Of a stretch of DNA of 64,000 nt, positions 1 to 8,116 are shown piece by piece. Origin of the DNA: Moritella dasanensis ArB 0140 (GTDB taxonomy: Bacteria; Pseudomonadota; Gammaproteobacteria; Enterobacterales; Moritellaceae); contig NZ_AKXQ01000002.1 of the NCBI RefSeq assembly GCF_000276805.1, positions 1 through 64,000 on the forward strand. Reading direction: 5' to 3'. The translations under genes and the position numbers were made by a program. Numbering within the stretch: the first letter of the stretch is position 1; every line of letters begins with the position of its first letter. The notes beneath the pieces were generated by a model that saw only the letters and a program-made list of their open reading frames with translations, was not told the origin of the DNA and made no database searches.

Positions 1-176
1 GGTGTTGGATCTGGTGTTGGGTCTGGTGTTGGATCTGGAGTCGGATCAGGTGTTGGATCTGGCGTTGTTCCTGGTATTGGTGTTTCTGTATCTATCTGAT
101 TATTATCACTACTTTCGCTACCACCACAGGCGGTCAAGAATAAAGAAATAATGATACAAGGTAATATTTTTTTCAA
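1..176 (-). CDS. N-terminal fragment of a polysaccharide-lyase-like lipoprotein (cut by window edge)
   Basis: Only the first 58 codons are inside the window; the gene runs off the left edge. It starts with TTG, as do the two paralogues downstream, and has the same lipoprotein signal peptide ending in LTACGG with the lipidated cysteine at residue 17. After a short Ser/Asp/Asn-rich tether it enters a Thr-Pro-Asp-Pro tetrapeptide repeat of at least five units, typical of flexible linkers in secreted glycan-active enzymes. The paralogues lack this long linker. The catalytic domain is inferred from the paralogues and is not visible here. Confidence 0.75.
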   Translation of the reverse strand, partial: MKKILPCIIISLFLTACGGSESSDNNQIDTETPIPGTTPDPTPDPTPDPTPDPTPDPT

Positions 177-253
177 AGCTAATTCTCTCTAATAATGTGT
201 CGATATAAATTGGATTAGTTACTACCTGTTCACTTAACTCAATTTACACAGAC

Positions 254-285
254 AAAAAAATTGGCCTTGTAAGAAACAAGGCCAA
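254..285 (-). terminator. Rho-independent terminator of the second lipoprotein gene
   Basis: A 9-bp perfect stem (TTGGCCTTG at 261-269 with CAAGGCCAA at 277-285) is followed on the minus strand by a run of seven T (254-260). It lies about 20 nt beyond the stop of the gene at 306-1238. Confidence 0.85.
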
Positions 286-305
286 AAAAGTAAATAATGT
301 AAGGT

Positions 306-1238
306 TTATTTTGTATAGCTAAGTGGTTGTGAACTTAACGTAAAGTTGTCTAAATAGGCTGTTGAATCGCGGTCTACTGCCCAATCGCTGCTGTTACCAC
401 CATGCCACAATTGGGTATATTGATAATTGATTGCATATATACCGTTTTCTGAAAATGTCATGTTTTTACGTTCAAGTACTTTAAAACCGTTTACGTAGAT
501 TGTTACAATGCCATTCGCTTGATTTGCATCGTTCATTTTTACGTATTGCTCAATTAAATACGTTTTTTCACGCTTGAAAGAAAAGTCCTTACCTTCATGT
601 TGATAATCAATTTCATCACCACATTTTTTCGTTTTGTCTTGATGGTAGAAATAGCCAATCGCACGACCGTCTTCACGGAACATCGAACGTAAACTAAAAC
701 CATCGTCCTCACCTACAGCATCGCAACCATCAGGTTTAGTACTTACATTCGAGTTTAAGCCAGCTAAGCCAGGCATTTTTCCACCCATAGAGAAGTCATA
801 ATCTTTACCAAATGTTATTTCATAAGAAAAGTACAACTCGTCAAATTCGTTTAAATCCTTGCCTGCTGTTATTCCTTGTTTGTAATTATCTTTAGGATGG
901 GTTACGGCTAACTTGTTTGACCCGCTTCTGTCTACAACATTTGCTTTACCGGTAACTTTACCCCATTCATTATTAAAATCTGCATTAAACATATCAGCGG
1001 TATACTCACCGCTCTGCTGGTTATCAAAATTTATGTTATCGATAATGCCTGATGCGGTTTGATAATTAACATATGGAACTAGATCATGAATATTAGCTGG
1101 GTCTACAGGTACGTCTGGAACTTCAGGTACTTCTGGAACAATCGGGTCGGTTTGAGCATTGTCATCGCTACTACTATCATTGCCACCACAGGCGGTCAAG
1201 AATAAAGAAATAATGATACAAGGTAATATTTTTTTCAA
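306..1238 (-). CDS. Secreted lipoprotein with polysaccharide lyase family 14-like domain
   Basis: The 310-residue protein has a lipoprotein signal peptide with the lipobox cysteine at residue 17, an acidic Pro/Val-rich tether (to about residue 50) and one beta-rich catalytic-type domain. Motifs GGKMPGLAG, a GYFYHQDK stretch, a VNGFKV segment and a C-terminal YLDNF strand resemble the PL14/alginate-lyase-like jelly-roll family, so glycan (possibly alginate or glucuronan) cleavage at the cell surface is likely; the substrate is inferred. The start codon is TTG, with an AGAGAGAA Shine-Dalgarno-like stretch upstream. It is one of a tandem array, nearly identical to its neighbour over the C-terminal ~170 residues. 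Confidence 0.75.
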   Translation of the reverse strand: MKKILPCIIISLFLTACGGNDSSSDDNAQTDPIVPEVPEVPDVPVDPANIHDLVPYVNYQTASGIIDNINFDNQQSGEYTADMFNADFNNEWGKVTGKANVVDRSGSNKLAVTHPKDNYKQGITAGKDLNEFDELYFSYEITFGKDYDFSMGGKMPGLAGLNSNVSTKPDGCDAVGEDDGFSLRSMFREDGRAIGYFYHQDKTKKCGDEIDYQHEGKDFSFKREKTYLIEQYVKMNDANQANGIVTIYVNGFKVLERKNMTFSENGIYAINYQYTQLWHGGNSSDWAVDRDSTAYLDNFTLSSQPLSYTK

Positions 1239-1314
1239 AGCTAATTCTCTCTAATAATGTGACGATATAAATTTGATTAGTTACTATCTATTCACTTAAC
1301 TCAATTTATACAGA

Positions 1315-1347
1315 CAAAAAAATTGGCCTTGTAAGCAACAAGGCCAA
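1315..1347 (-). terminator. Rho-independent terminator of the third lipoprotein gene
   Basis: This is a repeat of the terminator at 254-285. The stem TTGGCCTTG (1323-1331) pairs with CAAGGCCAA (1339-1347) and is followed by a T run on the minus strand. Confidence 0.85.
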
Positions 1348-1366
1348 TAAGTAAAAAATGTAAGGT

Positions 1367-2278
1367 TTATTTTGTATAGCTAAGTGGTTGTGAACTTAAC
1401 GTAAAGTTATCTAAATAGGCTGTTGAATCGCGGTCTACCGCCCAATCACTGCTGTTACCACCATGCCACAATTGGGTATATTGATAATTGATTGCATATA
1501 TACCGTTTTCTGAAAATGTCATGTTTTTACGTTCAAGTACTTTAAAACCGTTTACGTAGATTGTTACAATGCCATTCGCTTGATTTGCATCGTTCATTTT
1601 TACGTATTGCTCAATTAAATACGTTTTTTCACGCTTGAAAGAAAAGTCCTTACCTTCATGCTGATAATCAATTTCATCACCACATTTGTTCGTTTTGTCT
1701 TGATGGTAGAAATAACCTATCGCACGACCGTCTTCACGGAACATCGAACGTAAACTGAAACCATCGTCTTCACCTACAGTATCGCAACCATCAGGTTTAG
1801 TACTTACATTCGAGTTTAAGCCAGCTAAGCCAGGCATTTTTCCACCCATAGAGAAGTCGTAATCTTTACCGAATGTTATTTCATATGAGAAGTATAATTC
1901 GTTAAATTCGTTTAAGTCCTTACCACCGGAAATGCCTTTTTTGTAATTCCCTTTAGGATGTGTTACCGCTAACTGATTTGAACCGTTTCGATCAATAATA
2001 TTGGCTTTACCAGTGACACTTCCCCATTCATTGTTAAAATCGGCATTAAACATACCTGAGGTATATTCGCCGTTCTGTTGGCTATCAAAGTTTATATTAT
2101 CGATAATACCCGGTGCGCTTTCATAATTAATGTATGGTACAACATCATGAATATTAGCTGGATCTGTAGGTACTTCTGGTAGTATAGGACCAGTCTGAGG
2201 ATTATCATTGCTACTACTGCTACCACCACATGCAACTAAAAATGTACCAGTAAAAATACAAAGTAATAATTTTTTCAA
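1367..2278 (-). CDS. Secreted lipoprotein with polysaccharide lyase family 14-like domain (paralogue)
   Basis: The 303-residue paralogue of the gene at 306-1238 has a lipobox LVAC with Cys17 followed by a Gly/Ser/Asn tether shorter than in its neighbours. Its catalytic-type domain carries the same GGKMPGLAG, FYHQDK and WHGGNSSDW motifs. The start is TTG, supported by an AGGAG Shine-Dalgarno 5 nt upstream. It is the first gene of the array in the direction of transcription, and its upstream DNA differs from that of the other two copies, so it probably carries the ancestral promoter. A surface enzyme acting on uronic-acid polysaccharide is inferred from the family. Confidence 0.75.
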   Translation of the reverse strand: MKKLLLCIFTGTFLVACGGSSSSNDNPQTGPILPEVPTDPANIHDVVPYINYESAPGIIDNINFDSQQNGEYTSGMFNADFNNEWGSVTGKANIIDRNGSNQLAVTHPKGNYKKGISGGKDLNEFNELYFSYEITFGKDYDFSMGGKMPGLAGLNSNVSTKPDGCDTVGEDDGFSLRSMFREDGRAIGYFYHQDKTNKCGDEIDYQHEGKDFSFKREKTYLIEQYVKMNDANQANGIVTIYVNGFKVLERKNMTFSENGIYAINYQYTQLWHGGNSSDWAVDRDSTAYLDNFTLSSQPLSYTK

Positions 2279-2852
2279 ATGAACTCCTAACTCGTCGCTG
2301 TTTGATTTTTAAGCATACTAGCGGTAATAATCGTACAGCGCAAGGTCGCTTAGCGACCGGTTCTGTAGGCTAATATTTGTAAGTTATTGGTTTTAATTTC
2401 TAAGTATTTGAAGGTAAAGAAGTAAAAAAACTTTTAAAAATATAACTATTTTAAGTGTTAAATCCTAAATATGTGCTACCAGTAGATTTTTGTATGAATA
2501 ATTAAAATATGTTAGCGGTAAACTTTGTATGGCTTAAACGTTATATACATTAAAAAAAGAGGATATTTAGTGATTATTTACGTCTTTAGGGTTCAGTTTA
2601 TTGAAGCAGTTAATCGCGCGTAAATTTATAATAGCTTAATTTTCGTTCTGGTGAAGGTAGAAAACGCTAGGGTAGCTACTGATAAATTATGCTATCTCAG
2701 CTTGTCTAATTAATTTATTGATAGTGATAAAGGCTGCAAGGGAGTAAATATAAGAGAGGGAATCGGTGTACTTTATATATATTTTGGTTTTTTAGAAACG
2801 GTGTATTTTGAAGATCAATTATTTGACATGGGGTATATTCGAATGAAAAGTA
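2279..2852. other. Non-coding stretch between lipoprotein array and OMP gene
   Basis: No convincing gene was found. A short perfect hairpin (GGTCGC at 2344-2349, GCGACC at 2353-2358) lies about 65 nt upstream of the first lipoprotein start and could sit in its leader or promoter. The rest is AT-rich and unremarkable. Confidence 0.5.
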
Positions 2853-2885
2853 GGAATGACAACAACAATGAAATATTGTCATTCC
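2853..2885 (-). terminator. Hairpin terminator after OMP gene
   Basis: Ten-bp perfect arms (GGAATGACAA 2853-2862 and TTGTCATTCC 2876-2885) lie 8 nt beyond the stop codon of the minus-strand OMP gene. The T tract is weak. Confidence 0.6.
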
Positions 2886-2892
2886 AAAATTT

Positions 2893-3471
2893 TTAGAACT
2901 TGTAAGATGCAGCAACATATAATGAACCAATGAATACATCAATATCATCATTAGCCAAATAACCAGTATCAATTATAAATGCATCAGCTTCATAACCAGC
3001 TCGGAAACTTACACCACCTAAAGAAGCTGGTGTATATTCTAGGCCTGCACCAATTCGAAGTGCTGTTGAATTATTATCATTGAGTAGGTTCTGGCTTTCA
3101 TTTAAATCAAGTGCAGAAAAACCAATCGTTGCAAATGGACGTAATCCATTATCGAATGTATAACCTAAATTTGCAGCAAGCGATACTGTTGTCGGTTCCC
3201 AATTATATGAATATACAGATGGAGTTTTAATATCACCATATGAAGTATATTGTGCTTCAATTGCTACGATACGGTTAAACTGGTAACCAGCGATAACTTT
3301 TAGCGATGAACCATCAGTTGATGGCGAGTAAGAAACAGAATCTGAACTTAAATTAGCATCAGTAGTACCAACACCACCGCCAATATAGAAACCTGACACA
3401 TCTTGATTCGCTTGAACATTTACTGATAGTGCCATTGCAGCTAGTGTGCTTAATAGAGTTATAGTTTTCAT
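2893..3471 (-). CDS. Outer-membrane beta-barrel protein (OmpA-like/OMP_b-brl family)
   Basis: The 192-residue protein has a cleavable signal peptide (cleavage probably after VQA, about residue 22). The mature protein has alternating-residue beta strands rich in Gly and aromatic residues, starting with FYIGGGVG and ending in the outer-membrane C-terminal signature VAASYKF with a terminal Phe. Length and pattern fit the eight-stranded OMP beta-barrel family found as surface or porin-like proteins in Vibrionaceae and relatives. No catalytic residues are recognisable and the cargo or role is unknown. It is a single-gene unit with its own hairpin terminator. Confidence 0.8.
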   Translation of the reverse strand: MKTITLLSTLAAMALSVNVQANQDVSGFYIGGGVGTTDANLSSDSVSYSPSTDGSSLKVIAGYQFNRIVAIEAQYTSYGDIKTPSVYSYNWEPTTVSLAANLGYTFDNGLRPFATIGFSALDLNESQNLLNDNNSTALRIGAGLEYTPASLGGVSFRAGYEADAFIIDTGYLANDDIDVFIGSLYVAASYKF

Positions 3472-3621
3472 TATTCACCTTGTTTTTATAATGTATTTTA
3501 TAGCGATGATTATAAACTTAATGGAACTTTTAACAATGCGATAAGACTGCAGTATTGTAAGCGAGTGTAAGTATATAGTGACTAGCGTCATATTATTAGT
3601 GCAATACACTTTACATTAAAT

Positions 3622-4494
3622 TTACTTGATAAGTGAGCGTATTTTGTCACTGCCGCGGTAAACCAACAACGAAAAAAGAATGAAACTACAGCCTACAATT
3701 TGTGTGGTTCCCAATATTTCGTCATACCAAACCATGCTTAAAATCACGGTCCACACCGGTTCCAAGATCATAATAATTGCCGCGTTTGCTGTGGTGGTAT
3801 TTTTTTGGCCTGCAGTTTGTAAGGCATAGCGTAAACTTGTCGCAATCAATACGCTCATCGCCAACCATCCCCATGTTTCAATTCCAATCGTGTCAGGCCA
3901 AGTTTCTGTAAAGAACGATACGAATATACCCAAGACTCCTGTGACAAATAACTGAATACAAGTAAGGACCATTGTTGGTATCTTCTGTGAAAAGTGGCTG
4001 TTCAAATTAAATTGGATCGCAAGCATTAGCGCCGAGATCACAAACCAAATTTGGCTGCCTGATAATGACCATGCACTTCCTTGCGACAGAAATATCAATC
4101 CGATAATTGCGAAGGGTAACGATAACCAAAATAGTCGAGGAGGGCGGTTTTTAAAAAACAACCAAGCAATGACTGGCACAAAAAGCATTGAGAGGCTCAT
4201 GATAAATGCACCTTCACCTAATGAGTCGCTTTGGCCGATGGCATAGATCCAAAGTAAAATTGCAGAGCCAAGAAAGCAGCCAACAGTTGAAGCTTCGAAT
4301 AACGTTTTACGATCTATCGATAATAAGCCCCGATAACAGAACGGCAGTAATATTAATGAAGCAAGCATAAACCTTAAGCCGATAAACCCCGAGGTGGGTA
4401 AAACTTGAATAGCTTCTCTGGAAAATATCCAGCCGGCAGACGCAAGCAGTGTTGTGATCACCAATATGAAATCGGCTCTGTGATTGTTGGTCAT
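3622..4494 (-). CDS. EamA/DMT-family transporter
   Basis: The 290-residue inner-membrane protein has about ten hydrophobic segments arranged as two five-helix repeats, characteristic of EamA (DUF6) drug/metabolite transporters. The first repeat begins with ADFILVITTLLASAGW and the second near SGSQIWFVISALML. A conserved ILEPVWTVILS segment in the second half matches the family's MxxEP(V/L)-type signature. Members export amino acids, purines or drugs, and this substrate cannot be read from sequence. The gene stands alone, with the small SOS-box unit upstream of it on the same strand. Confidence 0.8.
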   Translation of the reverse strand: MTNNHRADFILVITTLLASAGWIFSREAIQVLPTSGFIGLRFMLASLILLPFCYRGLLSIDRKTLFEASTVGCFLGSAILLWIYAIGQSDSLGEGAFIMSLSMLFVPVIAWLFFKNRPPRLFWLSLPFAIIGLIFLSQGSAWSLSGSQIWFVISALMLAIQFNLNSHFSQKIPTMVLTCIQLFVTGVLGIFVSFFTETWPDTIGIETWGWLAMSVLIATSLRYALQTAGQKNTTTANAAIIMILEPVWTVILSMVWYDEILGTTQIVGCSFILFSLLVYRGSDKIRSLIK

Positions 4495-4611
4495 TATATC
4501 CCTGAAAACATGTTTTTAAGTGCGACATTAAGCAATCGTATTCTATCGTTATTCCAATCATGTTCCCATTAAAGACTTTGGCTAAATTGGTTAAATACTA
4601 AATATTAAATA

Positions 4612-4649
4612 CTGAATAAGACACATTACATATCCTGTGTATTATTCAG
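4612..4649 (-). terminator. Hairpin after candidate small ORF
   Basis: Arms CTGAATAAGACAC (4612-4624) and GTGTATTATTCAG (4637-4649) pair over 13 positions with one mismatch. It begins 5 nt after the stop of the 36-codon ORF at 4655-4765 and is followed on the minus strand by AT-rich, T-rich sequence. It would also separate that unit from the EamA gene. Confidence 0.5.
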
Positions 4650-4654
4650 CATTT

Positions 4655-4765
4655 TTACCAAATAGTAATAATCAAAGTCATTATCACGGTATTAATTAGT
4701 AAGTAATTCAGGACTAAGCGGTATGGAATGCCTAATTGATGCTTCAGCTGTAAATTGTAACTCAT
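4655..4765 (-). CDS. Candidate 36-residue single-pass membrane peptide
   Basis: This short ORF (ATG at 4765, TAA at 4655-4657) encodes a basic N-terminus (MSYNLQLKHQLGIPYR) followed by about 20 strongly hydrophobic residues with a terminal Trp, fitting one transmembrane helix. It lies 68 nt downstream of a LexA-like box at 4833-4848 and is followed at once by a hairpin at 4612-4649, giving the outline of a complete transcription unit. No good Shine-Dalgarno sequence is visible, which is the main weakness. SOS-controlled membrane peptides such as E. coli TisB are a functional precedent, but there is no sequence similarity to it. The function is unknown. Confidence 0.35.
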   Translation of the reverse strand: MSYNLQLKHQLGIPYRLVLNYLLINTVIMTLIITIW

Positions 4766-4832
4766 TGTAAATAAACAATATTTTAATTTACCATTAAGTT
4801 AAGGTCATGTTTTTACGGGATTTAAATAAAAG

Positions 4833-4848
4833 CTGTATGCATATACAG
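4833..4848. promoter_or_regulatory. LexA-like SOS box
   Basis: CTGTATGCATATACAG is a CTG-N10-CAG palindrome differing from the gammaproteobacterial LexA consensus (CTGTATATATATACAG) at two central positions. No annotated gene starts nearby on the plus strand. On the minus strand it lies upstream of the 36-residue ORF and, further on, the EamA gene. Confidence 0.55.
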
Positions 4849-5565
4849 TGCTTATTGTTTTGAAAATATAGCTGACATTACCGGTATAAAAGGCTTATTC
4901 GTCATATTTACACGTCATTTAAAATCGTGAAAAAACTCTTATCTTACTGATATTATTAGCTAATATATAGTAAAGTAACATTTGTTACGCGCTGTGTGTT
5001 AAATCTACATTTTAATATGGGTAACGACAGCCAAAATTAAAAATAAGGGCCTAATAAGTAGTATGTTGATAGGATTGCAAATGTGAATTAATAACGCGTT
5101 ATTATTTAAAATATAATAACAGTTGTAGATTCACTTTGAGAATATAAATCAGCAATCAGTTGATTCCTTAAGTGATCATAAGGTGATTTAAATTGTGTGC
5201 ACTTATTGCATTTATATGTCGCCACATGTTTTCACTATAAATAAGCAACACGAAACCTTTCAATTTTATTTATTTCGTATAATGACCGTTAAACGAAATA
5301 AAGTACTTGATATTATAGGTTTTTGATGGTGAACACTATGTGGATTAATAGTTAAACAATAAAATGAATTATTAATAATGAACAATTTACACTAATAAGT
5401 TCTAGTTTAGATTGTTTTAAAAAGTTAGTTTTAGTGTATATAAAGTGGAGTTAGTGACTATATCTGCATTATAAATAAATTCAAAACTGTGCTAAAATGT
5501 ATTCACTTAATTCCTATTTTAAAATAAACAGGAATTTGTTAACTCATAGACTCAGTGGTACAAAC
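4849..5565. other. Gene-poor AT-rich stretch
   Basis: No gene is supported. It contains the half-repeat at 4987-5009 and several short AT-rich inverted repeats, for example around 5100-5130. Promoter elements for the gene at 5566 are presumably here but none is clear enough to name. Confidence 0.5.
4987..5009 (+). repeat. Half-copy of the palindromic repeat seen at 37076
   Basis: ACGCGCTGTG followed by TG and TTAAATCTACA matches the left arm of the palindrome at 37075-37095 exactly except for a 2-nt insertion. No matching right arm follows within 100 nt. Confidence 0.5.
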
Positions 5566-5961
5566 ATGAAGATTAAACCAGATGCGACACGAAAGAACAG
5601 CACGATAAGAATGTACGAAGACTTATTGGTAAAATTAGAAATGATAAGCGAACAATGTAATGTTTCAAAAAGTCAGTTTGTCGAAGGTATGCTTGTAGAT
5701 GTTTTTGAACATGGCATGAATAAACTGTTGTTGGGGACGGGGATTATTACCGTACACCTGAGTAATAAGATCACAAGGAAGCATGCTGAAAATGTGTTAT
5801 TGGAAAACTACCCAACAATAAAAAACACACTGTATGTAGAGACGGATAATGATGACACTGAAATTACGGTTAACTTAAACGGTAATCAGTTTAGTCATGA
5901 TGATGTAAGCTGTATGTTTCATGCGACACTAAATCAAATGGTCCAGCTGATTGATGGATAG
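5566..5961 (+). CDS. Ribbon-helix-helix-like small protein
   Basis: This encodes a 131-residue protein if started at ATG 5566; an in-frame ATG at 5497 would add 23 residues, and neither has a clear ribosome site. Residues ~10-55 (STIRMYEDLLVKLEMISEQ, then NVSKSQFVEGMLVDV) have the short beta-strand, helix and turn-helix pattern of CopG/Arc-type ribbon-helix-helix DNA-binding domains. The C-terminal half is acidic and unrecognised. It is convergent with the tyrosine recombinase 200 nt downstream, which suggests an accessory-element regulator, but that link is inference. Confidence 0.55.
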   Translation: MKIKPDATRKNSTIRMYEDLLVKLEMISEQCNVSKSQFVEGMLVDVFEHGMNKLLLGTGIITVHLSNKITRKHAENVLLENYPTIKNTLYVETDNDDTEITVNLNGNQFSHDDVSCMFHATLNQMVQLIDG

Positions 5962-6160
5962 CAGGGAATGGTTAATTAGTCGTTAATTAATCGCTTTATA
6001 AATGACGACCAAGGATAGACAAGTCATGCGTAAAAAAATTCTTGAGTAATAGGGAAGGTGACTCACCTTTCCGTGCCTCGCTTATATACAAACTTTTCGA
6101 TAACAATAATAATAAAGGTATCAGCTCTCTCTAAGATTATTTATTTTTGATTTATAATAT

Positions 6161-7246
6161 CTAGCTATCGGCTATTGTTTCCAATCGTTCTCGGAATTCT
6201 CTTACTGTCGCAAATTTATTATTCACACCACGCGTATACAGTTCTACCATTCTTAATGTTTTCCATCTTCCGGCTCGCATGACTAATGAATCATCAAAAC
6301 CAGCACTGACTAGATCACACGATGCACCAACTCGAGCAGAGTGACCACTGAATGGTCGTTCGGGTAAATCTATATAATGCTCAAAACTCACCGATTGATT
6401 ATATTCAGTGATTGAATGCCAAGTATTGGCAAATACCAGCTCGACAGTTTTAGTTGAGATCGGTTTATCATATGGATTGGGGCTTAAGTCGCTGAGCTTT
6501 AATTTTTCTAATTTACCACCACGAGGGGTAATACGTTTAAACAAGAACTGGCCGCGATGAGCTACTACCTTTTCTAAATACAACGGCAGTAATTTAGAGG
6601 TGAATTTGCTTAAATGCACTATCGAACCATCTAATGATTTATCTGTTTTGGAATTAGTTATGTTAATGTTATACAGACCGTTCACTTTTTGTATTTGATC
6701 GACAAATAGATTACAGGCTTCACTTTCACGTAATAAACCGTCATAGCAAATATTCAGTAATAAGGCATTACGGATAGAAAGTAGTGAGTTTATATCGAGT
6801 TTATCGTTAACAAATTTAAGATGATCATAAGAAAATGCGACCGCTTGTTTACGTTTAACACCGAGTTTGACCTCTTGTTTGGATATTATCTTTAACCGAG
6901 CAGTAATAACTGTTTTGAAATAAGGGATCTCTAAACCGGCTAAACTGTGGATCTTCGATACTGCCCAGGCATAAATTCGCAGAGTTTGCGCCTTGCAACC
7001 ACGTTCATTTTCTTTAATTAGAAATGACTCGAGTACGGTCGCATCTTGAAGTGGCAAGGGGATTACATTACGTGTAGCACAATAATCGTTAAATTTACTG
7101 ACATGGAAATGTAGCGACTTTAGCGTATTTTCTTCTAACTGTTCTTTACGATCACTAAACCTAATCAGGTTTTCAATGTGTTCTTCGTTTAAGTGTTGAG
7201 ATGAAACAATTGAATTATTATTTATATTTATCAATGCTTTAGGCAT
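6161..7246 (-). CDS. Tyrosine recombinase / phage-type integrase
   Basis: The 361-residue site-specific recombinase has an N-terminal SAM-like core-binding domain (about residues 20-120) and a C-terminal catalytic domain. The catalytic set is complete: Arg173 (LLRES), Lys200, His302 and Arg305 (GHSAR), Trp328 in the second His position (GRW) and the nucleophile Tyr337 (ELYTRG). Use of Trp at that position and the overall length recall Cre-like enzymes. It lacks the additional patch of integron integrases. No phage, integron cassette or conjugation genes adjoin it. An imperfect 64-nt palindrome lies 95 nt upstream (7342-7405) and may be its target or an element end, which is unproven. Confidence 0.85.
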   Translation of the reverse strand: MPKALININNNSIVSSQHLNEEHIENLIRFSDRKEQLEENTLKSLHFHVSKFNDYCATRNVIPLPLQDATVLESFLIKENERGCKAQTLRIYAWAVSKIHSLAGLEIPYFKTVITARLKIISKQEVKLGVKRKQAVAFSYDHLKFVNDKLDINSLLSIRNALLLNICYDGLLRESEACNLFVDQIQKVNGLYNINITNSKTDKSLDGSIVHLSKFTSKLLPLYLEKVVAHRGQFLFKRITPRGGKLEKLKLSDLSPNPYDKPISTKTVELVFANTWHSITEYNQSVSFEHYIDLPERPFSGHSARVGASCDLVSAGFDDSLVMRAGRWKTLRMVELYTRGVNNKFATVREFRERLETIADS

Positions 7247-7341
7247 TACACGTCCGCGTTTATTAAAGGTCTTAATTATTTCCGCGTCAATTATAACATT
7301 AACAACTGTATAAGCAAACAGTATAAATGGCTTGTTTTTTC

Positions 7342-7405
7342 GTGCGCTACGTGAAATCTGAAGATGTATTCAGTATCCTAACTGGTATATTTTACGTAGC
7401 GTCAC
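7342..7405. repeat. 64-nt imperfect palindromic repeat (copy A)
   Basis: The left arm GTGCGCTACGTGAAAT (7342-7357) and right arm ATTTTACGTAGCGTCAC (7389-7405) are complementary with one indel and one mismatch. Twenty-two bases (7341-7362) recur exactly, inverted, at 37116-37137. Confidence 0.65.
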
Positions 7406-7558
7406 CTAAATCATTCATTCATAACCTTATTATTGATCAAAAAAAACCAGTAGAGCGCGTTGTGGAATTGATAACGGTTCTAGCATAAGAGCCAGGTGAT
7501 CAAAGTTATGTTAGAGTAGAGTCCAACGGACATTTTTAGCGTAAAGGAAGACAATTTA

Positions 7559-8014
7559 ATGAATGCCCCCAGTGTAGGAAATAACGTTATTGATGAACAT
7601 GCTAAGCTTTTGATCTCAAGCTATTATCGGTTAACCGGTAAAAACTTGATTGAAGATAACCCGTTAAACAGAGGTATTACTCAAGCGTTGTTTAATGCTA
7701 ATTTAGTTGTTGTGTCGCATGGTAACGAATTAGATCCTATATTTAATTATGGGAATAAATTAGCATTACAGGCATTTGAACTGAGTTGGTCTGACTTTAC
7801 TGCATTACCATCACGGCTGTCGGCTAAACCATTGGATCGTAATGAAAGAGAAGATTTACTCGCGCGAGTCACCAAGTTTGGTTTTATTGATGATTATCGG
7901 GGCTTACGTATTTCATCGACAGGCAGAACATTTTGGATAGAGGGTGCCACAGTCTGGAATGTCATTGATGAAGATGGTGTTAATCACGGTCAAGCAGCCA
8001 CGTTTAACTTATAG
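7559..8014 (+). CDS. MEKHLA-domain protein
   Basis: The 151-residue cytosolic protein matches the MEKHLA domain, a PAS-related module also found in plant HD-ZIP III factors and bacterial light or redox sensors. Family hallmarks seen are the central NYGNKLALQAFELSW stretch, the TALPSRLSA motif and the C-terminal GRTFWIEGATVWNV(I/ID) block with a final Asp-Gly and Gln. The start is well supported by AAGGAAG 8 nt upstream. No partner kinase or output domain lies next to it, and its role is unknown; related solitary proteins are annotated only as domain-containing. Confidence 0.75.
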   Translation: MNAPSVGNNVIDEHAKLLISSYYRLTGKNLIEDNPLNRGITQALFNANLVVVSHGNELDPIFNYGNKLALQAFELSWSDFTALPSRLSAKPLDRNEREDLLARVTKFGFIDDYRGLRISSTGRTFWIEGATVWNVIDEDGVNHGQAATFNL

Positions 8015-8116
8015 ACTTATTAAATAAGACCCTGTAATATCGATGCAAATTCAGGCGTAGTATATAAATTTAGTGTCTAAAATAGACTTTAAAGACCTAA
8101 ATATAACTCTGTTTTC

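Larger units (their letters stand above)
1..2278 (-). repeat. Tandem array of paralogous lipoprotein genes
   Basis: Three head-to-tail genes on the minus strand (one cut by the window edge) share signal peptides, the leader, a terminator and most of the coding sequence. The intergenic block at about 178-325 is repeated almost exactly at 1240-1387. The last ~170 residues of the two complete proteins differ at only two positions, while their N-terminal linkers and first ~100 residues differ much more. This points to recent duplication with gene conversion of the 3' part. Confidence 0.85.

Noticed and set aside
2715-2972. 85-codon minus-strand ORF overlapping the OMP gene end
   Set aside because: It overlaps the OMP coding end and its terminator in another frame, has biased composition (Cys/His/Tyr runs) and no ribosome site.
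5497-5565. Upstream in-frame start for the ribbon-helix-helix-like protein
   Set aside because: It adds 23 residues of low similarity to the domain with no ribosome site; kept only as an alternative start.
6161-7246. Prophage or integrative conjugative element
   Set aside because: The recombinase stands alone; no phage structural, replication, conjugation or tRNA attachment site was found around it.
7342-7405. Integron attC site
   Set aside because: Although it is a folded palindrome near a tyrosine recombinase, it lacks paired RYYYAAC/GTTRRRY boxes in the right order, and the recombinase lacks the IntI-specific insert.
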